From BMS3BBIN04 sp964552465 (GTDB taxonomy: Bacteria; Electryoneota; Electryoneia; Electryoneales; Electryoneaceae), in contig CAZKGR010000018.1 in the NCBI GenBank assembly GCA_964552465.1, forward strand, positions 7,416-71,415: a stretch of DNA of 64,000 nucleotides, written 5' to 3'. Of this stretch, positions 34,237-43,611 are shown in pieces. The notes under the pieces were generated by a model, which was not told where the DNA came from, searched no databases, and was given only the letters and a program-made list of their open reading frames with translations. Position numbers and translations under genes: made by a program. The first letter of the stretch is position 1. Each line of letters starts with the position of its first letter.

Positions 34237-35331
34237 TCATTCAGGTTCGTTATGGAATATCACGCCTGCACGCAATATATATGGGACAACATCATCATAG
34301 ACTGTCCGCGTGATTTCATCGCCAGTATGGAGCAATATGCCTGCAGCTGTATAGGCGATAAGCTCTTCGCTTAAAATGTACGATCCACCAATTCCGAGCT
34401 GGGTAAAAGTTAAATCTTCAGGATCAGAAATACGGTAACGAACGCCAGTTCGCAGGCTGATCAACTCATTGATTTGCAGGAATCCTGAAACTCCGGTACT
34501 AATCAAGTTGGTTGTGAGATCGGTGCTGACGCCATCGATTTGGATCATATCCGTTTTATAGATAAGCAAATCTGCTTCGACACCTGCAAATGAATTTGCC
34601 CAACCGATCCCGGCCCGCACGCCCGGCGCACCGCTGTAACTGATGTAGTTCTTGTTGCGCAAAGATCCTAACACAGGCTGTTCTATCGTGAATTGGCCCG
34701 TCGCAGGGGTTTCTAACGACACACCCCACCGCCAGTTTTCCATTGATTTCTTAATTCCCAGGCGGGCAAACCACAGCAATGGCGTATAAAGCGTATCCTG
34801 CGCGGACTCGTTTTCAAGAACACCATCCCTGGCTCGACCAAGAATCGGTCCAGCGCTGATGCCCAGGGAATACCCGTTGCCGAGAGTGTGAGCATAGGAT
34901 GCGGAAATTTCCGAATACGAAATCGAATTTCGCGTCTCGCCTATGCGTGAGTACTTGGCGCTCGACTCTTCCACATTTCGTCCAATGAATCCCAGTCCGA
35001 TCGCGCTGTTTTTCAGAGAATACAAGTATCCGAACATTCCTAAACCGGCCTTGTATTCAGATGGGGAAACGCGGGCTTCAGTGGCGTAGGAGCTGGTTAG
35101 AATCGAACCAGCGTAGATTTGATGGTGTTCGGTGAGTAAACCGCCGGGATTGGTCCACATGGACATTACGCCGTCGTCCAGTACCATCATGCTGTTTGCA
35201 CTGGCAGTATTCAGAGTCGTTCCGGCGGACAGAAAACTGTTGTACACACTCAAGTCATCTGCTTTCACGATTCCAATTGACAGCAAGTATGCAGCAATGG
35301 AGGTGACAAATATGCGTAGTGAAATACTCAT
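34237..35331 (-). CDS. PorV/FadL-like outer-membrane protein
   Basis: 364 residues. A signal peptide (1-24) is followed by a segment with DDGVMSMWTNPGGLL, like the AxxxNPAGLA motif near the N-terminus of PorV/PorQ and FadL-type barrels. Many amphipathic strands follow (GLGMFGYLYSL, SYSLGISAGPILG). It may carry type IX cargo or hydrophobic ligands. It lies 18 bp after another barrel gene and 14 bp before ltaE. Family assignment is by motif and architecture only. Confidence 0.6.
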   Translation of the reverse strand: MSISLRIFVTSIAAYLLSIGIVKADDLSVYNSFLSAGTTLNTASANSMMVLDDGVMSMWTNPGGLLTEHHQIYAGSILTSSYATEARVSPSEYKAGLGMFGYLYSLKNSAIGLGFIGRNVEESSAKYSRIGETRNSISYSEISASYAHTLGNGYSLGISAGPILGRARDGVLENESAQDTLYTPLLWFARLGIKKSMENWRWGVSLETPATGQFTIEQPVLGSLRNKNYISYSGAPGVRAGIGWANSFAGVEADLLIYKTDMIQIDGVSTDLTTNLISTGVSGFLQINELISLRTGVRYRISDPEDLTFTQLGIGGSYILSEELIAYTAAGILLHTGDEITRTVYDDVVPYILRAGVIFHNEPE

Positions 35332-35349
35332 GAAATAAGCAGACCAGGG

Positions 35350-36144
35350 TTAGAGCGAGAAGGTTTCGACGTAGACGATTTTCAGCGAACGTCCGAAGCC
35401 TTCTGTGTTGTCAGAAGTATTCAACAGGTCATATGCATCAAACTGAATCGCCAGCGCCTTGGCAAATGAGAACCTGACCGCAGCGTTCAAGTAACCGTAT
35501 TCGCCTTCACCGAATTTATTTTCGAGGATGTTGTCATCCAATGTGAGATCATACTCGCCGATGATCGTCAATTGTTCATTCAGGCTGAAGTCCACTCCCA
35601 GGTACCCATCCCAACCACGCTGTTCCTGAACTTCAATTGTGTTGTAATTGACACCTGCGTGGATTCCGAATCCCCCATACGCTGACCGAAAATTGCGCGA
35701 CACCGCCGCGAATGCGCCCGGTGCCTTGTACAAATAACGCTCTTCTTCCTCAAACCATGGACCTGATCCCTGCATCTCGAAGCCGATTGTTATTGCGGGG
35801 AGAGTCATTGACTCTTCAATCAGACGATACTTGACCAGAACACCTGGAAGCTCATTTCCACCAAACTCATCGTAACCTAGAATTTGCTCGCCGCCGTAGG
35901 AGATGCCGAACATGAAACGGTGGAAGAGGCCAACACTAACCCCGGCAAGCAATCCGCCATTGCCATATGCGCTAACGTTGAGACCATACTGACCTTGTTT
36001 CAACGTGCCCGCCGTTGGATTGACAACGAGGTGCTGCATTTCGAGTGCGGAAGTGTTATCAGGAACCTGTGAAAACACTGGTGATGAACAAATCAGGATG
36101 GTCAAGAAGCATGGTAAGAGGAATCGCATTCCGCAGCGTGGCAT
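35350..36144 (-). CDS. Putative outer-membrane beta-barrel protein
   Basis: 264 residues. A signal peptide (MRFLLPCFLTILICSS, cleavage near VFSQ) is followed by repeated amphipathic strands with Gly/Tyr turns (YGLNVSAYGNGG, FMFGISYGGEQI, GFGIHAGVNYNTI). It resembles the barrel proteins common in FCB bacteria that start TLKQGxYGLNV, but I cannot name the family. GGAG seven bases before ATG 36144 decided the start; an ATG at 36129 also gives a good signal peptide. It is the first gene of the run 36.1 to 32.0 kb. Confidence 0.6.
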   Translation of the reverse strand: MPRCGMRFLLPCFLTILICSSPVFSQVPDNTSALEMQHLVVNPTAGTLKQGQYGLNVSAYGNGGLLAGVSVGLFHRFMFGISYGGEQILGYDEFGGNELPGVLVKYRLIEESMTLPAITIGFEMQGSGPWFEEEERYLYKAPGAFAAVSRNFRSAYGGFGIHAGVNYNTIEVQEQRGWDGYLGVDFSLNEQLTIIGEYDLTLDDNILENKFGEGEYGYLNAAVRFSFAKALAIQFDAYDLLNTSDNTEGFGRSLKIVYVETFSL

Positions 36145-36455
36145 GGATGAGCTCCATCGTAGGATTGCGCGGTAAACAGGAACCGCTGACGATGTATGAA
36201 TATAGTGAACGTGGGAGAGCCCGTGGAAACTGTCTTTCATCAAATGAGTGGTATGTTGGTACCGCTCAAAGTGGAGGTAAGTGCAGCTTGCACCCGGGTG
36301 GGGGTGAGGCTACCTTCACGCGCTAACGTAAAAAAGCTTTCACACACAAACGTTGTTCCCCTCCGGAGGGAGAGCTGCGCGAATCTTCGAACGATGCCAG
36401 GTGGCAATCAATGGATTCTGTCGCAGACTGGGGATACGCAGGAGATGGATACGAG
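36145..36455. other. Divergent intergenic region, no gene seen
   Basis: 311 bp between the barrel gene (-) and the parvulin operon (+). It contains a 12-bp palindrome CCCTCCGGAGGG (36359-36370) and an A-rich stretch near 36330. Promoters for both directions must lie here, but none was recognised with confidence. Confidence 0.5.
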
Positions 36456-38207
36456 ATGAAGATTAAACTGATGACGCTGTTTCTCGCCCTGGTAGCGTTG
36501 GGAATGCTCTGGGGTTGTGGTGAACGGCTTGGCGACGACGTTGTAATGGTTGTCGATGGTGATGAAATGAGTACCGAAGAGTTCCGCAACATGGCGCTGC
36601 GCAGATTCGGTGGCGAAATGATGTTGGAAACTCAGACCCAGGAAACTATGGACGGATATGTCAATACCGTTCTCGAATCTGAGTTAATTGCGGTGGACGG
36701 GCGTGCGAAAGGCTATGCCAATCGTCCAGAAGTCCTGACCGCATATGAAGAAGCTCGCAACATGGCAGCTATCGGTGAACTGTACACTCGAGTGATCGTT
36801 GACTCGCTGCTGCCGGAAGATTCGCTGAAGGTCTTTTACGAACGCGATGGTTTCGAAATCAACGCATCCCATATCCTAGTTCGTATTGACGCCGACACAG
36901 ACTCCGTAGGTGCCTACGAAGAAATCGTTAGCATTCGCAAAACGATTGTTGACGAGAATGAAGTTGTTGATAGCACGGCGTTTTCCAACGCGGCCGTCAA
37001 GTACAGCGAAGACACATCTTCACAAGATGGTAACCTCGGATTTTTCCGGCGTGGTGAGATGGTACCGACATTTGAGAATGTCGCCTTTGTTACCTCTCCA
37101 AATACCATGTCCGAACCAGTATATACCCCGTTTGGCTGGCACCTGATCTTCACCCATGAGATCAATGCCATCGAAGATCGCCCGACTTTTGAAGAGGATC
37201 GGGATCGCATCCAGCAGCTTGCCATGCGTGAACATGGCCAACGACTGGTGACTGCCGCGCGTGAATATGTGTTCGCTCTGGAAGACTCGCGCGAAGTTGA
37301 CTTCCAGATGGACAACATCACAACCATCTTTAATACTATTAATCCAAAGCTACCTAATACTGACCCGTTCAGCCTGCTTACCGAAGATCAGCTTGAACTG
37401 GTGATGGTGACCTACGATACGGGTGAGTACACAGCGGGCGACCTGCGCGAATACGTCCGCCGACATATGAGCAATCGCAAGTTTGACGATACGGCTATGG
37501 TCCGGGCAATAGTTGAGAACTGGATCACAGAAAAAGTACTGCTGCCGGGCGATGCTGAAGCGCGTGGTTTCCTTAGCCTGCCGATAGTAATGGATCAAGC
37601 AAAAGAAGCCTCCGACAATAGAATCCGCCAGATTGTTAATCAGGAATTGAACCAGCTACCCGAGGCGACTGACGAAGAACTGGTTTCGTACTACGGAGAC
37701 CACGCTGAAGAGTACATGCTGGATGCGCAGTACACATTGATTGAAGTGCTGGTGTCTGATCGCGAATTAGCCGACAGCATCAAGGAAATGGCAGAGAGCG
37801 GCGAAGAGTCGTTGAAGGATCTGGCTGTTGAGCACACCGAACGTCCTGGAGTACAGGAAAAGGAAGGTATCTTCGGACCCATTCGTAAAGCACAATACGG
37901 CGCGATTGGTCGGAATGCTGCAACCGCAGAAATAGGCACCGTTGTCGGGCCGCTGCGGGTGCAGGATAAATGGTCGGTGTTTAAGGTAATCTCGAAGGAA
38001 GAGCCGCGTCCAGATGAGTTCGACAACGTTCGCGACAAAGTGAATGTGGACTGGCGTTCATGGGCACGTGATCAGCGTAAGGAAGCCTACATGGACAGCC
38101 TGTTGAACACGATCGATCATACAGTCAACAAGCGTGCGCTGGAAATCACATTCCCGCACACGGTTTGGGCTGGTGAAGGGGATGCAGGCGATCAGTCAGA
38201 TTCGTAA
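36456..38207 (+). CDS. Lipoprotein peptidyl-prolyl isomerase (parvulin/SurA-type)
   Basis: 583 residues. A lipoprotein signal peptide has Cys21 (MLWGC). A SurA-like N-terminal helical region (TEEFRNMALRRFGG...) is followed by a parvulin domain (about 145-250; ASHILVRID, NLGFFRRGEMVPTFENVAF, PFGWHLIFTHEI) and a second, more diverged rotamase-like segment (about 430-530). It probably assists folding of outer-membrane or secreted proteins from the inner face of the outer membrane. ATG 36456 was chosen because it starts the signal peptide; GAG precedes it. It is the first of three tandem folding-factor genes. Confidence 0.82.
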   Translation: MKIKLMTLFLALVALGMLWGCGERLGDDVVMVVDGDEMSTEEFRNMALRRFGGEMMLETQTQETMDGYVNTVLESELIAVDGRAKGYANRPEVLTAYEEARNMAAIGELYTRVIVDSLLPEDSLKVFYERDGFEINASHILVRIDADTDSVGAYEEIVSIRKTIVDENEVVDSTAFSNAAVKYSEDTSSQDGNLGFFRRGEMVPTFENVAFVTSPNTMSEPVYTPFGWHLIFTHEINAIEDRPTFEEDRDRIQQLAMREHGQRLVTAAREYVFALEDSREVDFQMDNITTIFNTINPKLPNTDPFSLLTEDQLELVMVTYDTGEYTAGDLREYVRRHMSNRKFDDTAMVRAIVENWITEKVLLPGDAEARGFLSLPIVMDQAKEASDNRIRQIVNQELNQLPEATDEELVSYYGDHAEEYMLDAQYTLIEVLVSDRELADSIKEMAESGEESLKDLAVEHTERPGVQEKEGIFGPIRKAQYGAIGRNAATAEIGTVVGPLRVQDKWSVFKVISKEEPRPDEFDNVRDKVNVDWRSWARDQRKEAYMDSLLNTIDHTVNKRALEITFPHTVWAGEGDAGDQSDS

Positions 38208-39126
38208 CATATCGCTCGTGATAAAGACGGCCGGCTTTCTGCTGGCCGTCTCTCTCATATTGATCCTGGTCGGGTGCGGACTAATCAAAAAGGAAGCGCC
38301 TGAAGATGCGATTGCAGTTGTGGGCGACACGTGGATCACACAGGAAGATGTTGCAGAGGAACTCGAGTTCCGAGGCCTGAATCCTGATGATGAACGCGAG
38401 TTCGCACGCTATGTCAACAAGTGGATCGACACTCAACTTCTGCTACATGAAGCATACGAACTTCGACTGCACAAAAACTCAGAGCTGGTACAACGGATAA
38501 GCGACCTTGAAACTGAACTGCTGATCAACAGCTTGCTAGATAGCAATACCGTCGTCGAACCGCCGAACTCGCAAGCCGTCATTGATTACTGGAAAGATCA
38601 CACCGGCGAGTACACCCGCGTCGCAAATGAAGTATCTCTCATCGTGGCATATGTGGAAACGCGAAATCAGGCTTGGCGGCTGCGGGAAGCGTTTGATCAG
38701 TCATCACCGGTCTCGCAAATGCGTGACGAAATTGGTCTGACACGGATTGACACATTGCGACACCTTAGTGTTGATCGTCTACCAAATGAGATTTCGACCG
38801 GCATCGAGCCTCTACGTTCGGGACACTCCAGCCTGCCGATCGAGTATAACGGTGAGTGGCTGATTGTGAAGCTGGTGGAACGCTTTCGAGCTGGTCGACC
38901 ACGAAGCATAGAAGAAGTTGAATCGCTGGTTGAGGCCAGGATGATTGCGGAACAACGTAGTCGGCTGAAACTGGATTATATTGAAGCTCTGCGACGGGAA
39001 GCGCGTCAGAGTGGATTTGTTCGCATCCGATTTGCTGACATAGTTTCTGGGAACGAAATAGTACCCGGCGAGATCAGCAACGATAGTCTTGAGTCTGGAT
39101 CAGCTGTCCAGACCACGGAGGAGTAG
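38182..39126 (+). CDS. SurA-N-like lipoprotein
   Basis: 314 residues. A lipobox LVGC at Cys32 is followed by DAIAVVGDTWITQEDV, the opening strand-helix of SurA N-terminal domains, then long charged helices. The central part (about 145-240) is only a weak match to a parvulin fold and lacks the usual ASHILV and GGDLG landmarks, so isomerase activity is doubtful. The start at ATG 38182, preceded by GAAGGGG, overlaps the previous stop by 26 bp. The gene ends 5 bp before surA. It is probably a chaperone acting with its two neighbours. Confidence 0.7.
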   Translation: MQAISQIRNISLVIKTAGFLLAVSLILILVGCGLIKKEAPEDAIAVVGDTWITQEDVAEELEFRGLNPDDEREFARYVNKWIDTQLLLHEAYELRLHKNSELVQRISDLETELLINSLLDSNTVVEPPNSQAVIDYWKDHTGEYTRVANEVSLIVAYVETRNQAWRLREAFDQSSPVSQMRDEIGLTRIDTLRHLSVDRLPNEISTGIEPLRSGHSSLPIEYNGEWLIVKLVERFRAGRPRSIEEVESLVEARMIAEQRSRLKLDYIEALRREARQSGFVRIRFADIVSGNEIVPGEISNDSLESGSAVQTTEE

Positions 39127-39131
39127 TACAC

Positions 39132-40421
39132 GTGAAATATTTTCATATATCAGCACTTATCATCTTGTTGGCGATGACCGTTCCATTCGTTCATGCGCAG
39201 GACATGCAGGTGGTGGATCGGATTATCGCGGCTGTCGATGACGAGATTATCCTCGAGTCAGAAGTCTTGCAGTATGTGCAGGATATTGTGCTCCGCAACC
39301 GTGATGCCTATCGATCTGAAGAGAGCATCCTGGCACTACAGGCGCAAGTGCTCGACGAATTAATCAACCAGAAGATCCTACTATCGATCGCAGAAAATGA
39401 CACGAATATCGTCGTTGAAGACCGTCAGGTTGACCTGACCCTCGATGACCGAATCAATCAGGTTGTGCGTGAGGTCGGTGGGGAAGAGGCACTGGAAGAG
39501 TATTATGGCAAGCCAATTCGTCAGATCCGTCGTGATTTTCGTGATCAAGTGAGAAACAGCTTGCTCATTGAACGTGTTCGCAACTACCAGATTAGGTCAA
39601 CGTCGATCACACGTGCGGAAGTTGAGGGATTTTATGATGAGGTGAAGCAAGAGTTGCCGGCAATCCCGGAACGTGTTCGACTGGCACACATCCTGATCGA
39701 AATTGAACCAGCAGAGGATGCCCGCAATCAGGCAAAGACACGGGCCGACAGCCTGTTCAATCTCATTGCACAAGGTGCGGATTTCGATTCGGTGGCGATG
39801 GAATTCTCTGACGACCGCGTAAGTGCGGCCAAGGGTGGATTACTGGGAACGACTCAACGCGGAGATCTCGTCCCCGATTTTGAAGCTGTCGCATATAATC
39901 TGGAAGAAGGCGAGATAAGTGAACCGATTCGCTCCAGATTTGGATTCCACATCATCCGATTGAATTGGCGACGTGGAGAAAAGATCAACACTCACCACAT
40001 ACTGGTTATGTTGCAAGCTACAGAAAGCGACAAGCAACGAGCAGTTGAAGAAGCACGTCTGCTGCGAGATCGTGCGTTGGCGGACGAAGAGTTTGCCGAA
40101 ATCGCGAAAGAGCATTCCGCTGATGATGAAACTGCCAGACTCGGTGGTGATCTAGGGTGGTTTGATTTGGAATCCATCCCGGAACAGTTCCAACAGGTTG
40201 CTCGTGGCTTGGAGACTGGAGATGTAAGCGAACCATTCGAATCGCGCATCGGAATTCACCTGTTGACCGTCAGTCAACGGGATGCAACCCGCGAATTTAA
40301 CTTGATCAACGATTGGGACAGGATCAGCCGGATGGCGTTGCAGGAGAAGCAGGATCGCGAGTATTTCATGTGGTTGGAAGAACAGCGCGAAACTGTTTAC
40401 ATCGAATTGATGATGGAATAA
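39132..40421 (+). CDS. surA: Periplasmic chaperone/isomerase SurA
   Basis: 429 residues. A signal peptide ends near VHAQ. The SurA N-domain follows (VVDRIIAAVDDEIILESEV...). Two parvulin domains come next: the first about 175-275 (RLAHILIEIE, GGLLGTTQRGDLVPDFEAVAY, FGFHIIRL), the second about 285-390 (NTHHILVML, GGDLGWFDLESIPEQF, IGIHLLTV). A C-terminal helix ends the protein. Architecture and length match E. coli SurA (428). It is the last gene of the operon and is followed by a strong terminator. Confidence 0.92.
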   Translation: MKYFHISALIILLAMTVPFVHAQDMQVVDRIIAAVDDEIILESEVLQYVQDIVLRNRDAYRSEESILALQAQVLDELINQKILLSIAENDTNIVVEDRQVDLTLDDRINQVVREVGGEEALEEYYGKPIRQIRRDFRDQVRNSLLIERVRNYQIRSTSITRAEVEGFYDEVKQELPAIPERVRLAHILIEIEPAEDARNQAKTRADSLFNLIAQGADFDSVAMEFSDDRVSAAKGGLLGTTQRGDLVPDFEAVAYNLEEGEISEPIRSRFGFHIIRLNWRRGEKINTHHILVMLQATESDKQRAVEEARLLRDRALADEEFAEIAKEHSADDETARLGGDLGWFDLESIPEQFQQVARGLETGDVSEPFESRIGIHLLTVSQRDATREFNLINDWDRISRMALQEKQDREYFMWLEEQRETVYIELMME

Positions 40422-40480
40422 CCAGCTACAATCTGTAGCTGGAAAAGATACTTTGAATCCCCGCATTTGCGGGTTTTTTT
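40422..40480 (+). terminator. Double hairpin terminator after surA
   Basis: A perfect 9-bp hairpin (40422-40430 with 40434-40442) is followed by a CCCGCA/TGCGGG hairpin (40460-40473) and seven T residues. The second is a textbook Rho-independent terminator. Confidence 0.93.
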
Positions 40481-40512
40481 ATTTGTCACCTTCCACCGGA
40501 AATGATAGTGAA

Positions 40513-42324
40513 TTATTGCGTAGAAGATGTAGAATCGAGCAATTCAAGCAATGAGCTTTCACCTGCAAGCAGCTCGTCTGGTGTGCCAATCTGCGCAACG
40601 CGCCCTTGGTCCAAAACAAGCACACGATCGGCCGCTCGAATTGTCGAGAGGCGGTGACTGATTAAAACTGCTGTACGACCGTTGAGCACGTTTTGTAAAC
40701 GTGAAACGAGCGCGTGTTCGCTCTTGACATCAAGCGAGCTCGAAGGTTCATCAAGAATGACTACCTGTGAGGGTCTGACCAGAGCACGTGCGAGTGATAA
40801 GCGTTGCCACTGACCCTCGCTGAGATCGACGCTATGATCGAACCAGGTACCGAGCAAAGTGTCATAGCCGTGCGGCAAGCGGGGGATGAACTCGTCAACG
40901 CCTGCATCTTGGGCCGCTCGTAAGATTGCTTCCTCTGATGGCTGATGAGCGGTGTCACCGAGGGCGATATTTTCGCGCACTGAAGCGTGAAACCTGGCGA
41001 AGTCCTGGAAGATCACACTGTACAAACGGCGCAACTGATCCGGGTCGAAGTCACGAAGATCATGTCCATCCAGCGAGATATTGCCAGATGTCGGGTCATG
41101 GAGCCGTGTCAGCAACTTAACGAGAGTTGTTTTACCTGATCCATTTGCACCAACGATGGCGAGAACTTCCGATGGCTTCAGATCGAAAGACACATCCTGC
41201 AGCGCCCAGTCCTGGCGGTTCGGATAGCGGAAGGACACATTTTCAACCTTTATCCCAGTGATTAGGTCAGTGGGAACGGCTGCGGGAAGTGGTGGTGCTG
41301 TGATCTGAGGTTCACAGTCAAAGAACTCGAACAGGTTGCCGAGGAACAAGTTGTTCTGATACATGGCCGCGACACCGGTAAGAATTCGCTGGATCATCGA
41401 ACCGCCTCGCGCCAGACCCTGAATTACAAGCACCAGCGAACCGATAGTGATCGAACCAACTACCGCATGCCACGATATGAATGCATACAATCCGAGAATC
41501 ACACTAGCGGAAATCGTCTTTGCAATCAATTCAAACCATGACTGCCGTGAGACAATATTCAGCTTTTCCTGCCGCAGTTTGTCCCGTTGCTGTTTGAACC
41601 GATCGCTGAACAACCCACCAAGACCGTAGAGGATCAGCTCTTTTGCGTAGTAAGTGCTGGTCAACACCCAGCTTGAATAACGGGCTTGCCGCTCATCCTG
41701 GGTACGGCTGCGTTCCCATGCATACCAGCGACGTGAGTAATGCAAACGAATGAAGACGTCTGGCAGAACGGCAATAACGAGCGCCGGTCCGAGCACCCAA
41801 TTAACCGAGATCAGCAAACCCGCCACGCCAGTGATCGCGATCAGGTTCTGAAACAGGCTGCCTGCCTCCTGGATCAAACGTCCGGGACGGGACAAAGCTT
41901 CCCGTTGAGCGCGGTGCAAGCTGTCGCGGAACTCGCTGTTCTCGTAGTAAGCAAGCCCGACTGTTATCGATTTACGATGGATGCTGTCAAACAGATGGTC
42001 AGTAAACTTCTGGACGAGGTGTTGGCGCAACCAACCATCAACTGTTCCCGAACTGATCAGCAGCCAATAGGTTACACCCGCAGCTATCACGTACCGCATC
42101 ACCTGGCTCAATCCTTGAGTCGGGTCGGGTAGCTCGATGGCCAGCACAATACTATCGACAATCCACTTGAACAACAGTAACTGTACCAGCGGCAAAATGC
42201 CACGGAAGATGGAGAAAATCGTGTAGGCTGTGGCCTGCTGCGGGGCGTGCAGCCACAGCATGCGAAGCAGCCGTCCGAGTGGACGTGCATTTGATGATTT
42301 GATTTGCTCAGTATCGAGTGTCAT
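40513..42324 (-). CDS. ABC exporter (fused permease and ATPase)
   Basis: 603 residues. An N-terminal six-helix exporter domain (about 20-320) is followed by an ATPase with Walker A GANGSGKTT, signature LSEGQWQRL, Walker B VVILDEPSSSLD and the H-loop ISHRLSTI. No N-terminal C39 peptidase is present. It lies 107 bp downstream of the HPr-kinase-like gene in the PqqD/HPr-kinase/precursor cluster. This is the place of the exporter in many RiPP loci, so export of the modified peptide is the inferred role. A general lipid or drug exporter cannot be excluded. Confidence 0.85.
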   Translation of the reverse strand: MTLDTEQIKSSNARPLGRLLRMLWLHAPQQATAYTIFSIFRGILPLVQLLLFKWIVDSIVLAIELPDPTQGLSQVMRYVIAAGVTYWLLISSGTVDGWLRQHLVQKFTDHLFDSIHRKSITVGLAYYENSEFRDSLHRAQREALSRPGRLIQEAGSLFQNLIAITGVAGLLISVNWVLGPALVIAVLPDVFIRLHYSRRWYAWERSRTQDERQARYSSWVLTSTYYAKELILYGLGGLFSDRFKQQRDKLRQEKLNIVSRQSWFELIAKTISASVILGLYAFISWHAVVGSITIGSLVLVIQGLARGGSMIQRILTGVAAMYQNNLFLGNLFEFFDCEPQITAPPLPAAVPTDLITGIKVENVSFRYPNRQDWALQDVSFDLKPSEVLAIVGANGSGKTTLVKLLTRLHDPTSGNISLDGHDLRDFDPDQLRRLYSVIFQDFARFHASVRENIALGDTAHQPSEEAILRAAQDAGVDEFIPRLPHGYDTLLGTWFDHSVDLSEGQWQRLSLARALVRPSQVVILDEPSSSLDVKSEHALVSRLQNVLNGRTAVLISHRLSTIRAADRVLVLDQGRVAQIGTPDELLAGESSLLELLDSTSSTQ

Positions 42325-42431
42325 GCGACTCCAGCGGACTTCAGTATTCCTTGATCACAACGCGAACAAGGTACAACAACTGATATTCAATCGCGACAGG
42401 TGAGAACAACAAACAGGTTTACTTGATTCTG

Positions 42432-43325
42432 CTAACGTGAGGGTACATCAAGGTATGGCTGCAGTATTTCCCAGAATGGATCCTCGAGGGTCAAGTCAAG
42501 TAGAATCCCCCTCAACGAACGTGAGTACCGTTCAGATTGCTCAAATACTCGTTTCCGAACTTGAGTGAGATCTGGAGGAGGCAATGATGTCCAGGCTCGA
42601 CGGAATATTTGTTCGCACGCTTGCTTCAGATAGTTCGACGTGGCGGCGTGCTGCAATTGTTCGAGCGAAACCTTCTGCGCCTGACGAAGGAAGACAACAG
42701 TATGAATTGGAATTGCGGTTGTTGACGGCCAAACCTGGTCGATATTGCGTAATACCAGATCACTCCATGTCGGCATCGGATGAGCGAACAACCCCGCATC
42801 AGTCTGCACCAACCAGCACTCATCATCGTTGACCGTTTCCCATTCGGACGGGAGACGTCGCATCGTAGTAGATTTGCCAGTCCCTCCCGGCGCGGCAAAG
42901 AGAACACCTTTTTCACCATACACACCCAGCCCGGCATGGATAGGCAGATTCCCAGCCCGCAAAAGAGCAGGGTAGAGGGGATACTGACCGTACCACATAC
43001 TCATCAACCAATCCTTACGATTGGAACGATCTGGAACCTCATAAACATGTGTTTCTGTCCCTGGGAGTGTGTACACGCGTAATGGCCCCAAGTCGAACTC
43101 GTTGCACTGAGTTTGATTTGTTCCCAAAAAGGTCAGGCAGGCATCAAGTTCGGTATGCGTGACAACGTATATAGTCCATTTATCGGCCTGGTTATTTCCT
43201 TCCTCTGACGGCAGAGAGAGAACCGAAGCAAACTTCCGTAGCCAATCAATCCCAGCTGAAACGGCTCGAAAAGTCCAGCGGGTTTCATCAGCAAGAACAA
43301 GTGAAACCGACAAATCAGTCGTCAT
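42432..43325 (-). CDS. HPr-kinase-like protein of a peptide-modification cassette
   Basis: 297 residues with a P-loop AAPGGTGKST (about 144-153) preceded by IHAGLGVYGEKGVLF, and VNDDEC with the acidic pair (167-168), as in HPr-kinase-related proteins of RiPP loci (ScmC, HprK-related kinase A, lasso peptide kinases). Real HPr kinase has a different N-terminal domain and the HPr substrate; neither fits here. Its first codons overlap the end of the PqqD-like gene by 11 bp, so the two are translated together. The likely role is phosphorylating or nucleotide-dependent handling of the 56-residue peptide. Family call good, substrate inferred. Confidence 0.75.
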   Translation of the reverse strand: MTTDLSVSLVLADETRWTFRAVSAGIDWLRKFASVLSLPSEEGNNQADKWTIYVVTHTELDACLTFLGTNQTQCNEFDLGPLRVYTLPGTETHVYEVPDRSNRKDWLMSMWYGQYPLYPALLRAGNLPIHAGLGVYGEKGVLFAAPGGTGKSTTMRRLPSEWETVNDDECWLVQTDAGLFAHPMPTWSDLVLRNIDQVWPSTTAIPIHTVVFLRQAQKVSLEQLQHAATSNYLKQACEQIFRRAWTSLPPPDLTQVRKRVFEQSERYSRSLRGILLDLTLEDPFWEILQPYLDVPSR

Positions 43326-43596
43326 GGTAAATAAGTTTGTTCTGAATCAGGCTGTCGATGAACTCCTCAACATCCTGCTTGAGTGTGGTTGGAGGGGGAA
43401 CAAAAAAAACCTGCAATTGCGCGATGATTTCTTCAGGGGTTATCCCCTCATGAATCATGGCCCAAATGCGGGTTCCAAGACTGTTTATGCTGTAGGCCCG
43501 GTCTGTTCCGGGGTGGTACAACACTCCACCGCTAGTTGAATCATCGCGAAAAACAACGGAGGATTCTGTCACGAGGACAGAAGAGTTACCTGGCAT
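43315..43596 (-). CDS. PqqD-like peptide carrier (RRE) protein
   Basis: 93 residues with the PqqD order: a beta-hairpin (SSVLVTESSVVFRDD..GGVLYHPGTDRAYSINSLGTRIW), then a helical part with MIHEGITPEEIIAQL and LKQDVEEFIDSLIQNKLI. These winged-helix RRE domains bind leader peptides and present them to modifying enzymes. It starts 15 bp after the stop of the precursor-like gene and overlaps the HPr-kinase-like gene. The SIN-x-x-G-x-x-IW motif is typical of the family. Confidence 0.82.
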   Translation of the reverse strand: MPGNSSVLVTESSVVFRDDSTSGGVLYHPGTDRAYSINSLGTRIWAMIHEGITPEEIIAQLQVFFVPPPTTLKQDVEEFIDSLIQNKLIYHDD

Positions 43597-43611
43597 GGGA
43601 ACGTCGCCCGA

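Noticed and set aside
34237..36144. Assigning exact transport functions to the two barrel proteins
   Set aside because: Only architecture and a PorV/FadL-like motif are visible; ligand or cargo cannot be read from sequence.
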